This document shows, in pieces, positions 1 through 5,815 of a stretch of 9,353 bases of DNA. Source of the DNA: Peptococcaceae bacterium (GTDB lineage: Bacteria; Bacillota; Peptococcia; DRI-13; UBA5745); assembly GCA_031264885.1 (NCBI GenBank), contig JAISDM010000046.1, forward strand, positions 1 to 9,353, in the 5' to 3' direction. The position numbers and the translations under genes are program-made. Numbering within the stretch: position 1 is the stretch's first letter; the number at the start of each line of letters is the position of its first letter. The notes beneath the pieces are model-generated. The model ran no database searches. It was not told where the DNA came from and saw only the letters and a program-made list of their open reading frames with translations.

Positions 1-50
1 GGGATTGAAAACCCCGGGGCGGTAATTAAATTTTATGATCGTTTCTGGAG

Positions 51-126
51 GGTCCCGGGCGCAAGAATCCCGCCCCTACGGTCCCGTGTATGCCGCATTT
101 GTAGGGGCGGCATTCTGCCGCCCGTC
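51..126. repeat. Head-to-head pair of short hairpin repeats downstream of asd
   Basis: Two copies of the window's short hairpin family face each other here. The right copy, read on the minus strand, has perfect 8-bp arms (105-112 and 116-123, GGGCGGCA/TGCCGCCC) around a 3-nt loop and is followed by CCTAC. The left copy (about 51-79, plus strand) is degenerate: it starts GGTCCCGGGCG and ends CCCGCCCCTAC. The two CCGCCCCTAC ends (70-79 and 101-110) are themselves inverted repeats separated by 21 bp. The cluster begins 29 nt beyond the asd stop codon. It might act as an mRNA 3' stem, but no T-run follows on the minus strand, so it is not a standard intrinsic terminator. Bases 1-50 hold nothing else I can name, apart from a small CCCCGGGG palindrome and an AT-rich patch. 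Confidence 0.75.
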
Positions 127-151
127 CTTGATAGCTGTGAAAATCGCAGTT

Positions 152-1228
152 CTACAGATACCCCTGGGCGCACAGCAGCTCCGCCATGAGGATGCCGCCG
201 CCCGCCGCGCCTCTGACCGTATTGTGAGAAATACTCACGAACTTAATGTCATACTGGGTATCCGGGCGCAGTCTGCCCACGGACACCGCCATGCCCTTCT
301 CCAAATCCCGATCCAGCCTGACCTGGGGACGGTTCTCCTCCTCAAAGTAATGGAGGAACCGCTTGGGCGCGCTGGGCAGATTCAGCCTCTGCGCCTCACT
401 CTGAAAGTCCGCCCACCGCTTCTTGATCTCATCCAGCGGGATCATCCTTTCGAAACCGGCGAATACCGCCGCCATATGCCCGTCGCTGACCGGAACGCGG
501 ATGCACTGAGCGGTGATGTTCAAGTCCCGCGCCTCAACGATGGCGCCGTCCCTGAGCTCGCCCCAGACCTTCATCGGCTCCCGCTCGCTTTTCTCTTCCT
601 CGCCGCTGATAAAAGGGACCACGTTATCCGCCATCTCCGGCCAAGTCTCAAAGGTTTTGCCCGCGCCCGAAATGGCCTGATACGTACACACAAGCACATT
701 CCTGATCCCCAGATCCCAGAGGGGATGCAGCGCCGGCACATAGCTCTGGATGGAGCAATTGGACTTGACCGCGATGAAGCCGCGCTTCGTCCCCAGCCGT
801 TTGCGCTGATAAGGGATGACCCCGGAATGCGCGCTGTTGATCTCCGGAATGATCATGGGCACGTCGGGCGCGGAACGGTTGGCGGAATTATTGGAAATAA
901 CCGGACATTCAAGCTTCGCGTACCTCTCCTCCAGCTCCCTGGTCTGATCCTTGGGCATATCCACGGCGCAAAACACAAAATCGACCTCCGCCGCAATCTT
1001 GCCGGCGTCCGCCGCGGCGTCCATGATGACAAGGTCTCTGACCGTTTCCGGCATGGGCCCGGGCATCGCCCAGCGGCCCGCGGCCGCCTCCCCGTATGGT
1101 TTGCCCGCCGAACGCGCGGACGCCGCCAGGAGTTTTATTTGAAACCAGGGATGCCCCTCCAGAAGCGATATAAACCGCTGCCCGACCATCCCCGTGGCGC
1201 CTATGACCCCCACACTGTACGTTTTCAT
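152..1228 (-). CDS. asd: Aspartate-semialdehyde dehydrogenase, archaeal/eukaryotic-like class
   Basis: This enzyme reduces aspartyl-4-phosphate to aspartate semialdehyde with NADPH in the cytosol. The product is the branch point to lysine/diaminopimelate, threonine and methionine. The 358-residue protein opens with a Rossmann nucleotide loop (GATGMVGQ, residues 10-17). It has a phosphate-binding SNNSANR (about 112-118), the catalytic cysteine C158 in KSNCSIQ, a conserved AISGAG stretch (185-190) and the likely general-base histidine H251 in RVPVSDGH. The acidic insert (SGEEEKSE, 208-215) and the SNCS rather than NPNCS context match the archaeal/fungal branch, which I recall also being present in Clostridia. 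I chose ATG 1228 because AAAGGGG lies 9 nt upstream and MKTYSVGVIGATG is a typical N-terminus. An in-frame start at 1264 would add 12 unlikely residues. It is the last gene of the run, 71 nt after the small protein gene. Confidence 0.95.
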   Translation of the reverse strand: MKTYSVGVIGATGMVGQRFISLLEGHPWFQIKLLAASARSAGKPYGEAAAGRWAMPGPMPETVRDLVIMDAAADAGKIAAEVDFVFCAVDMPKDQTRELEERYAKLECPVISNNSANRSAPDVPMIIPEINSAHSGVIPYQRKRLGTKRGFIAVKSNCSIQSYVPALHPLWDLGIRNVLVCTYQAISGAGKTFETWPEMADNVVPFISGEEEKSEREPMKVWGELRDGAIVEARDLNITAQCIRVPVSDGHMAAVFAGFERMIPLDEIKKRWADFQSEAQRLNLPSAPKRFLHYFEEENRPQVRLDRDLEKGMAVSVGRLRPDTQYDIKFVSISHNTVRGAAGGGILMAELLCAQGYL

Positions 1229-1237
1229 CCTGCCAGA

Positions 1238-1244
1238 CCCCTTT
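1238..1244 (-). promoter_or_regulatory. Shine-Dalgarno site of asd
   Basis: AAAGGGG on the minus strand, 9 nt before ATG 1228. It supports this start over the upstream in-frame codon at 1264. No terminator or promoter is recognisable in the 71-nt gap that contains it. Confidence 0.6.
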
Positions 1245-1299
1245 CCCCGGAAATCCGAACTCACTTCTCCCTGAAGCGCGCGCGTAACCTTTTTGCCAA

Positions 1300-1419
1300 T
1301 CAGCCGCTCTCTTTTTCCAATAAACTTTTCAGGAAATCCTTGATCTTTTCCACGTCTCCGGCCTCATCCACGAATCTGAGAATCATTTTTACGAGTGCTT
1401 TAAATTGATAATCCGTCAT
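1300..1419 (-). CDS. Small helical protein of unknown function (39 aa)
   Basis: I do not recognise a named family. The 39-residue product starts MTDYQFKALVKMILRF and ends FLKSLLEKESG. It reads as two short amphipathic helices (about residues 3-18 and 22-37) joined at DEAGD, with no cysteine and no clear signal peptide. It resembles small MTDYQFK-type hypothetical proteins I recall from Firmicutes, but that is memory, not a search. The start is firmly set by a perfect AAGGAGG 8 nt upstream of ATG 1419. The frame stays open upstream to 1545, but that part overlaps thiN and has no such ribosome site. The gene begins 35 nt after the thiN stop, where Bacillus carries spoVM (26 aa, also an amphipathic helix). 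The sequence does not look like SpoVM, so only the position and size are shared. Confidence 0.7.
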   Translation of the reverse strand: MTDYQFKALVKMILRFVDEAGDVEKIKDFLKSLLEKESG

Positions 1420-1427
1420 AACCTCTT

Positions 1428-1434
1428 CCTCCTT
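1428..1434 (-). promoter_or_regulatory. Strong Shine-Dalgarno site of the 39-aa gene
   Basis: Perfect AAGGAGG on the minus strand, 8 nt before ATG 1419. A full-consensus site in a 35-nt intergenic gap is the main evidence that this very short frame is translated. It also excludes the upstream in-frame starts at 1440-1458. Confidence 0.75.
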
Positions 1435-1454
1435 CAACATCGCCTGCGCCATCA

Positions 1455-2135
1455 TCATTCCCCCTTTTCCCCGGAAATTCGGCCCGGCTCTCCCCCGAAA
1501 GTGTGTACGCAGAGCAAAATCCCCGCCGCCCACGAAATGGCGCATTCACGCGCCAGCATCACATTGCTCAGCCCCATCACATAATTAAACTTTAATTTAC
1601 CATCCTTCGGCTGATATTGCAAGCCCCGGGTTTGAATCCCCGTCACATCCTCCCCCATCGGGAAAAAGGAAATCAAATCCCCCGGAGCGCCGGCAATCGC
1701 CTCCCCCCGTTCCGGGAGAAAAATCCGCTGATTCCAGGTCAAAAGCCGCACCCGGGCGCCTGCCGCCAGAGGATGCGTCAGCAAAACAACGTTGGCCGCC
1801 GAATGATCAAAACGGCCCCCCAGCGCCCCCCAAATCTCAATATCGGCGTAACCGGACTCAACCGCGTCCCGCAGAGCGAGCAAGGTGTCGCTTTCATCCT
1901 TTTCCTTCGGGAACACCAAAATCTCCGATCCCATCTCCCGCAGCTTCCGGAGTTCATCTTCCCCCAGGGTATCCATATCCCCGACGACCTTTCGGGGCGT
2001 CAAACCCAGCGCCAAAGCGTAACGGGCGCCGCCGTCCGCCGCCAGGACATATTCCCGCCCCGTCAGGCGCCCCTTCACAACCTCCGGGCGCTCCAAATCC
2101 CCTCCCGCGAAGATGACGCATTTTTCCAAAGGCAT
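1455..2135 (-). CDS. thiN: Thiamine pyrophosphokinase
   Basis: ThiN transfers pyrophosphate from ATP to thiamine, giving thiamine diphosphate for decarboxylases and transketolase. The 226-residue protein has the family motifs in order: AADGGARYAL (32-41), GDMDTL (52-57, corresponding to the usual GDFDS), KDESDT (79-84), GGRFDH (106-111) and a C-terminal thiamine-binding segment with MGLSN (187-191). Length is normal for the family. The start at ATG 2135 is favoured by AAAGGAG 9 nt upstream. A TTG two codons earlier (2141) lies only 3 nt from that site and is unlikely. The gene begins 2 nt after the rsgA stop, so the two are almost certainly co-transcribed and probably translationally coupled. 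In many Firmicutes rpe lies between them; here it does not. Confidence 0.95.
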   Translation of the reverse strand: MPLEKCVIFAGGDLERPEVVKGRLTGREYVLAADGGARYALALGLTPRKVVGDMDTLGEDELRKLREMGSEILVFPKEKDESDTLLALRDAVESGYADIEIWGALGGRFDHSAANVVLLTHPLAAGARVRLLTWNQRIFLPERGEAIAGAPGDLISFFPMGEDVTGIQTRGLQYQPKDGKLKFNYVMGLSNVMLARECAISWAAGILLCVHTFGGEPGRISGEKGE

Positions 2136-2137
2136 GG

Positions 2138-3016
2138 TCAATATCTCCTTTCCCTGGAAAGAGCCTCGTCCAAAAACATCCGGTAACGCTCATACCGGCC
2201 GGAATCCAGCCGGCCGTCCTCCGCCGCGGCCCGCACCCCGCAGACGGGTTCGCCGCGATGCAGACAGGAAGCAAACTGGCATTGATCCGTATAAGGACGG
2301 AAATCCGGATACAGCTCCGCCAAATCCGCCGCTTTGACTTTTTCCGGCAGATAAATCTGGCTGAATCCAGGCGTATCGGCCACCCATCCGCCGAAAGACA
2401 GGGCCAGCAGCTCCACATGGCGGGTGGTATGCTTGCCCCGTCCCAATTTCGCGCTGATTTCCCCGGTCTTCAGTCTGAGATTCGTCTCCAGCGCGTTGAG
2501 CAGGCTGGACTTGCCCACCCCCGACGGTCCGGCAAAAACCGTCGTCCGGTCTTTCATGATCTCTCTCAAGCCATCCAGTCCAAAACCGGTGACCGTGCTG
2601 GTAACCGCCATCCGGAATCCGGCCGGCTCATAGATTCCAACCAGCTCCGACAGCCCCTCCGGATCCAGATCCCGCTTGTTGAAACAGATCACCGGATCGG
2701 CGCCCGCCGTCCGGATCATCATCAACAGCCGGTCCAGCAGCCACAGGTCCGGTTTCGGATCCACAGCCGCGAGAACGACCACAACCTGATCCATATTGGC
2801 CACAGGCGGCCTCAGCAATTCGTTTCTCCGCGGCAAAACCGCCTCGACTACCCCGGTTTGCCTGGCGTCGTCCACCACAAGGAACTCCACCCGGTCCCCG
2901 GGAAGAAACACCTGCTTCCGGACGCGGAAACGGCCCCTCAGCGAACATGCCCAAAGCCTCTTCCCGTCGTCCACATAATAAAAGCCGCCATATCCCTTCA
3001 CCAACAGCCCTTCCAA
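2138..3016 (-). CDS. rsgA: Ribosome small-subunit-dependent GTPase A
   Basis: RsgA (YloQ in Bacillus) is a circularly permuted GTPase that checks and finishes 30S subunit assembly in the cytosol. The 292-residue protein has an N-terminal OB fold (about 1-68). The permuted GTPase domain follows with G4 NKRD (113-116), then the P-loop GPSGVGKS (163-170), a switch region with KHTTRH (195-200) and G3 DTPG (214-217). The C-terminal zinc knuckle uses C246, C251, H253 and C259. All key residues are present. The start is TTG 3016, in frame with the typical KGYGGFYYV opening, and GGAGG lies 7 nt upstream. The upstream gap to prkC is unusually long (394 bp) and packed with repeats. In other Firmicutes, RsgA homologues are phosphorylated by the partner PASTA kinase; here that is only inferred from proximity. 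Confidence 0.96.
   Translation of the reverse strand: MEGLLVKGYGGFYYVDDGKRLWACSLRGRFRVRKQVFLPGDRVEFLVVDDARQTGVVEAVLPRRNELLRPPVANMDQVVVVLAAVDPKPDLWLLDRLLMMIRTAGADPVICFNKRDLDPEGLSELVGIYEPAGFRMAVTSTVTGFGLDGLREIMKDRTTVFAGPSGVGKSSLLNALETNLRLKTGEISAKLGRGKHTTRHVELLALSFGGWVADTPGFSQIYLPEKVKAADLAELYPDFRPYTDQCQFASCLHRGEPVCGVRAAAEDGRLDSGRYERYRMFLDEALSRERRY
2145..2151 (-). promoter_or_regulatory. Shine-Dalgarno site of thiN, inside the rsgA 3' end
   Basis: AAAGGAG on the minus strand, 9 nt before ATG 2135 and 3 nt before TTG 2141. The spacing decides for the ATG. The site lies within the last codons of rsgA, which fits coupled translation. Confidence 0.6.
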
Positions 3017-3021
3017 CGCAT

Positions 3022-3029
3022 CCCCTCCC
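3022..3029 (-). promoter_or_regulatory. Shine-Dalgarno site supporting the TTG start of rsgA
   Basis: GGGAGGGG on the minus strand, with its GGAGG core 7 nt before TTG 3016. An ATG closer to the site is out of frame, so the rare TTG start is the best choice. Confidence 0.6.
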
Positions 3030-3047
3030 GTGTTTATGAATCCACGT

Positions 3048-3269
3048 CCGTCAAAGACGGGCCAGACCGTCCGAAAACAAACGGGCGGATTGCCATCCGC
3101 CCCTACGGCGCCGTGAATAATGCGTCCGTAGGGGGCGTCGGCGGACGCCCCGCGTCTATTTCCCCCAACGCCCCGCGGCGGTTCGCCCCCGGTTCCCCCC
3201 GTGGGGGCACGGCATGCCGTGCCCCGTCCCGTTTTCGGACGGTCCCGGGCGGCAGAATGCCGCCCCTAC
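3048..3269. repeat. Mosaic of short hairpin repeats between prkC and rsgA
   Basis: This stretch contains no gene and is almost entirely dyad-symmetric sequence. In order it holds CCGTC/GACGG (3048-3060); a hairpin with 8-bp arms 3083-3090 and 3095-3102; a hairpin with 8-bp arms 3132-3139 and 3144-3151 facing the previous one; a loopless palindrome (3204-3225); and a hairpin with 8-bp arms 3247-3254 and 3258-3265. A perfect 14-bp inverted repeat, GACCGTCCGAAAAC (3065-3078) and its complement (3231-3244), brackets most of it. The 3083 and 3247 hairpins end in CCGCCCCTAC, as do those near positions 79 and 6915; the 3132 unit carries a close variant of that end. This is nested or repeated insertion of one family. 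No T-run marks any stem as an intrinsic terminator, and no promoter is convincing. Confidence 0.8.
3204..3225. repeat. Perfect 22-bp palindrome
   Basis: Two 11-bp arms (GGGGCACGGCA at 3204-3214 and its complement at 3215-3225) meet without a loop. The core resembles the neighbouring hairpin family but with different internal bases and no CTAC end, so it may be a diverged member. Loopless symmetry would also suit a dimeric protein site, but no regulator is known here. Confidence 0.85.
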
Positions 3270-3278
3270 ACCCACGCT

Positions 3279-3357
3279 TTGTCATTCCGGGCTTGTCCCG
3301 GAATCCAAAAATGATAAACCAAGGAACCTGGATTCCGGGACAAGCCCGGAATGACAA
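3279..3357. repeat. Long perfect inverted repeat, 29-bp arms
   Basis: Arms at 3279-3307 and 3329-3357 are exact reverse complements around a 21-bp AT-rich spacer. Each arm also contains its own smaller palindrome (ATTCCGGG, 5-nt gap, CCCGGAAT), so the DNA or RNA can fold either as one long stem or as two short ones. GTCATTCCGGGCTTGTCCCGG-type repeats are familiar to me as high-copy intergenic elements in several bacterial phyla. The element starts 53 nt beyond the prkC stop and could protect the prkC mRNA 3' end. There is no T-run after either side, so a simple terminator is unlikely. Confidence 0.9.
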
Positions 3358-3410
3358 GATGGGGACCCATCTCATTCTTCACCGGTGTTGCTGCTTCACT
3401 CTCTGTTTAT

Positions 3411-5048
3411 TCAGCTCGGCCCCGGCCCGTTGCTCACGGTCAGATTGACCGCCGACCCCTCCAGAACGCTCGCCCCCGCCGCGGGACTCTGCCCGATCAC
3501 GATGTCCTGGTCATACGTCCAGCTCATCTCCTGCCGCACCGTTCCCACCGACAGCCCGACAAACGCCAGCGCCGCGGCCGCGTCATCCTGCGTCATGCCC
3601 GCGAGAGACGGCAGCTCCACATACGTGGGCGTCACCCCCCGGCTTACCAGCAGATCCACCGCGCCGCCCTTCTGAAGCTGCGTACCCGACGCCGGCTCCT
3701 GATACATCACCGTTCCCACAGGATATTCCGAATGATATTCCCGGCTCACCTCACCCAAGGTCAAACCCAGATTCGCCAGAAGCACCTCCGCTTCCGTCTC
3801 CTGCCGCCCCTCCAAATCCGGCACACCCACCATCACCGGCCCATCGCTGACCACCAATGTGACAATGGAACTCTTCTTGACCAAGGTCGCGGGCGCAGGC
3901 TCCTGGGAAATAATACGGTCCATCGCGATCGTGCCGTGATTAAGCCGTTTGTCAACATTCCCGGTCAGCCCCATCTGCTCCAGATCCGCCAAGGTCTCTT
4001 CCAATTCCCGGTTCGTATAATCCGGAAGCTCAATCTCCTCCATGCCCGACGAAAAATTCAAAGACAGAAACATCCCCAGCGCAAATCCGAGAAGCACGAT
4101 CATCGCCGTCACAACAAGCCCGAAATACCGCCTCTTTCTGCGCTTGTGGCTGTTCGCCTGGACGATTTTCTTCATTTGAATCGTATCCTCACGCATATTC
4201 ACCGGCAATTCATGCACCAAACGGTTAAAACGGCACGCCTCCAAAAAATCCTCTTTTAATTCCACCACATTCTGATAGCGGTATTTCGGGTTCCGGTCCA
4301 TCGCCCTCAATATGACCTGCTCCACCGCCTCGTTCAGCTCCGGATTGAGTTCCCTGGGCGGAAGTGGATCCTCCTGGATCTTCTGCATGGCCACCCCGAT
4401 GGGGGATTCTCCCTCATAGGGCAAGGCGCCCGTGGCCAATTCATAGATCAGCACACCCAAAGCATAGATATCGGACCGCTCGTCCGCGATCTCACCCTTG
4501 GCCTGCTCCGGGGAAAAATAATGAACCGATCCCATGATGCTGCCCGAATGCGTGACCGTGGCGCTGGAAGCGGCCCTGGCGATCCCAAAGTCCGCCACCT
4601 TGACCAATCCGTCATATTGAACGATCACGTTATGCGGCTTAATATCCCGGTGAATCACCTTGTTCTGATGCGCGTGATCCATGGCGTCACAAATTTGAGG
4701 CACGATCTGCGCCAGAATCTCCTGAGGAAACGGCGCCGCCTCTTTCAGTATTTCCTTCAAGTTCTTGCCTTGCGCCAATTCCATCACCAAAAAATGAATG
4801 TCGTCCTCCTGATCCACCGAGTAGACCCTGACGATATTTTTGTGAGAAAGCCCCGACACCGCCTGCGCTTCCCTGTGAAAGCGGGCGATGAACGCCTCGT
4901 CTCCCGCGAACTGTTCCCGCAGAACCTTGACGGCGACCTCCCTGTTTTCTTCCTGGTCATAAGCGCGGTAAACCAGAGACATACCGCCGGCCCCAACCAG
5001 CTCGACAATTTTATAGCGGCCTTTCAGCACATAACCCTGACGCAGCAT
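3411..5048 (-). CDS. prkC: PASTA-domain membrane Ser/Thr protein kinase
   Basis: PrkC/Stk1-type kinases sense muropeptides or lipid II outside the cell and phosphorylate cytosolic targets that control growth, cell-wall synthesis, spore germination and translation. The 545-residue protein has a Hanks-type kinase domain (about 12-272): Gly-rich loop GAGGMS (19-24), lysine K41, glutamate E59, catalytic HRDIKPHN (133-140, D135), DFG (153-155) and a Thr/Ser-rich activation loop up to SPEQ (179-182). A basic juxtamembrane KRRKRR (302-307) precedes one membrane helix (about 309-331). Outside are three PASTA repeats (about 337-403, 407-470, 476-541). The gene begins 33 nt after the phosphatase that reverses it. 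The ATG is set by a perfect AAGGAGG 7 nt upstream. It is shorter than Bacillus PrkC, lacking the extra C-terminal domain. All catalytic residues are intact. Confidence 0.97.
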   Translation of the reverse strand: MLRQGYVLKGRYKIVELVGAGGMSLVYRAYDQEENREVAVKVLREQFAGDEAFIARFHREAQAVSGLSHKNIVRVYSVDQEDDIHFLVMELAQGKNLKEILKEAAPFPQEILAQIVPQICDAMDHAHQNKVIHRDIKPHNVIVQYDGLVKVADFGIARAASSATVTHSGSIMGSVHYFSPEQAKGEIADERSDIYALGVLIYELATGALPYEGESPIGVAMQKIQEDPLPPRELNPELNEAVEQVILRAMDRNPKYRYQNVVELKEDFLEACRFNRLVHELPVNMREDTIQMKKIVQANSHKRRKRRYFGLVVTAMIVLLGFALGMFLSLNFSSGMEEIELPDYTNRELEETLADLEQMGLTGNVDKRLNHGTIAMDRIISQEPAPATLVKKSSIVTLVVSDGPVMVGVPDLEGRQETEAEVLLANLGLTLGEVSREYHSEYPVGTVMYQEPASGTQLQKGGAVDLLVSRGVTPTYVELPSLAGMTQDDAAAALAFVGLSVGTVRQEMSWTYDQDIVIGQSPAAGASVLEGSAVNLTVSNGPGPS

Positions 5049-5055
5049 GACCGCA

Positions 5056-5062
5056 CCTCCTT
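5056..5062 (-). promoter_or_regulatory. Strong Shine-Dalgarno site of prkC
   Basis: Perfect AAGGAGG on the minus strand, 7 nt before ATG 5048, in the 33-nt gap after the phosphatase gene. Confidence 0.7.
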
Positions 5063-5081
5063 ATATGCCTCTTTGGTAAAA

Positions 5082-5789
5082 TCAGGCATTTTCCGCCAGT
5101 ATCGCCGTTATGTTGTCATAGCCGCCCCGATCCAAAGCCAGCTGAATCAGCGCCTCCACTCTCATCTCCAGGCTGGCCGGCCGGTTGTAAGCGATCGCCA
5201 TCATCTCCTCATCGGTCAGATGCCGGTACAGCCCGTCCGTACACAGGAGCAGGAAATCCATCGGAGGGATCACCGCCCGGAACTCGTCCGGCTCCTGCCC
5301 GTACATACTGCCCAGAGCCTTGGTCAAAACATTTTTGCGCGGGAAATTATCCGCTTCCTCCTGGGTGATGCCCCCCTGTTCCAAAAGCTCGTTCACCAGC
5401 GAATGATCCTTCGTCAGCAAACGGATTTTTTGGTCGTGCAGAAGATACGCGCGGCTGTCCCCCAAATGGAAGATATGAATCGCGTCGTTTTGATGCCAGG
5501 CCACGGTTAATGTGGTGCCCATCCCTTCCAGCCGGTCCCGTTTGGAACGAAACAGAATTTCATTGTTGGCATTGACCACCGCCGCTTTCAAACCGTCCAA
5601 ATCCTTGTTCTTCCGGTTCGAAAAATCCTCCAAAGCTTCGATCGCCATCAGGCTGGCCTCCCTGCCGCCCGCGTGTCCTCCCATCCCGTCCGCCACGGCG
5701 AACAAACCAAATTCAGGGCTGACCAATAAGCTGTCCTGGTTCTCTTTACGCACCGCTCCAATATGAGTTTTACCGCAAACCAGCCACAT
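5082..5789 (-). CDS. prpC: PP2C-family Ser/Thr protein phosphatase
   Basis: This metal-dependent phosphatase (PrpC/Stp1 group) dephosphorylates the targets of the adjacent PASTA kinase and the kinase itself. The 235-residue cytosolic protein shows the PP2C metal and phosphate motifs in order: RKENQDS (14-20, D19), VADGMGGHAGG (32-42, D34), GTTLT (91-95), GDSRAYL (110-116), CTDGL (183-187, D185) and GGYDNIT (222-228, D225). The length is close to the roughly 240-255 residues usual for the group. I chose ATG 5789, where the family-typical opening WLVCGKTHIGAVRKENQD begins, with GAGGTG 6 nt upstream. A TTG at 5849 is in frame but would overlap rlmN. The gene lies 26 nt after rlmN and 33 nt before prkC, in the conserved order. 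Confidence 0.96.
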   Translation of the reverse strand: MWLVCGKTHIGAVRKENQDSLLVSPEFGLFAVADGMGGHAGGREASLMAIEALEDFSNRKNKDLDGLKAAVVNANNEILFRSKRDRLEGMGTTLTVAWHQNDAIHIFHLGDSRAYLLHDQKIRLLTKDHSLVNELLEQGGITQEEADNFPRKNVLTKALGSMYGQEPDEFRAVIPPMDFLLLCTDGLYRHLTDEEMMAIAYNRPASLEMRVEALIQLALDRGGYDNITAILAENA

Positions 5790-5795
5790 TACCTT

Positions 5796-5801
5796 CACCT
5801 C
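5796..5801 (-). promoter_or_regulatory. Shine-Dalgarno site of the phosphatase gene
   Basis: GAGGTG on the minus strand, 6 nt before ATG 5789, in the 26-nt gap after rlmN. It selects this start over the upstream TTG at 5849. The GTG inside this motif is itself in frame and could be a minor alternative start. Confidence 0.5.
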
Positions 5802-5815
5802 ACTCTTGTAGGCGC

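Noticed and set aside
35..1408. Plus-strand open frame of 457 codons over asd
   Set aside because: It is antisense to a clear asd gene, has no recognisable domain and is rich in Arg, Pro and His, as expected of a shadow frame in GC-rich DNA.
1420..1545. Longer 81-codon version of the small gene
   Set aside because: The extension overlaps the thiN 3' end in another frame, whereas a perfect ribosome site supports the 39-codon start.
3017..3064. Promoter for rsgA (TTGACG followed by CATAAA on the minus strand)
   Set aside because: The spacing is only about 10 nt, too short for a sigma-A promoter.
3048..3357. CRISPR array
   Set aside because: The repeats are inverted and of mixed type, without equal-length direct repeats and spacers, and no cas gene is present.
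2258..3448. Plus-strand open frame of 396 codons over rsgA and the repeat gap
   Set aside because: It is antisense to rsgA and then runs through intergenic repeats, with no motif.
3351..5510. Plus-strand open frames over prkC and the phosphatase gene
   Set aside because: They are antisense to strongly conserved genes, with His/Arg/Gln-rich compositions and no family features.
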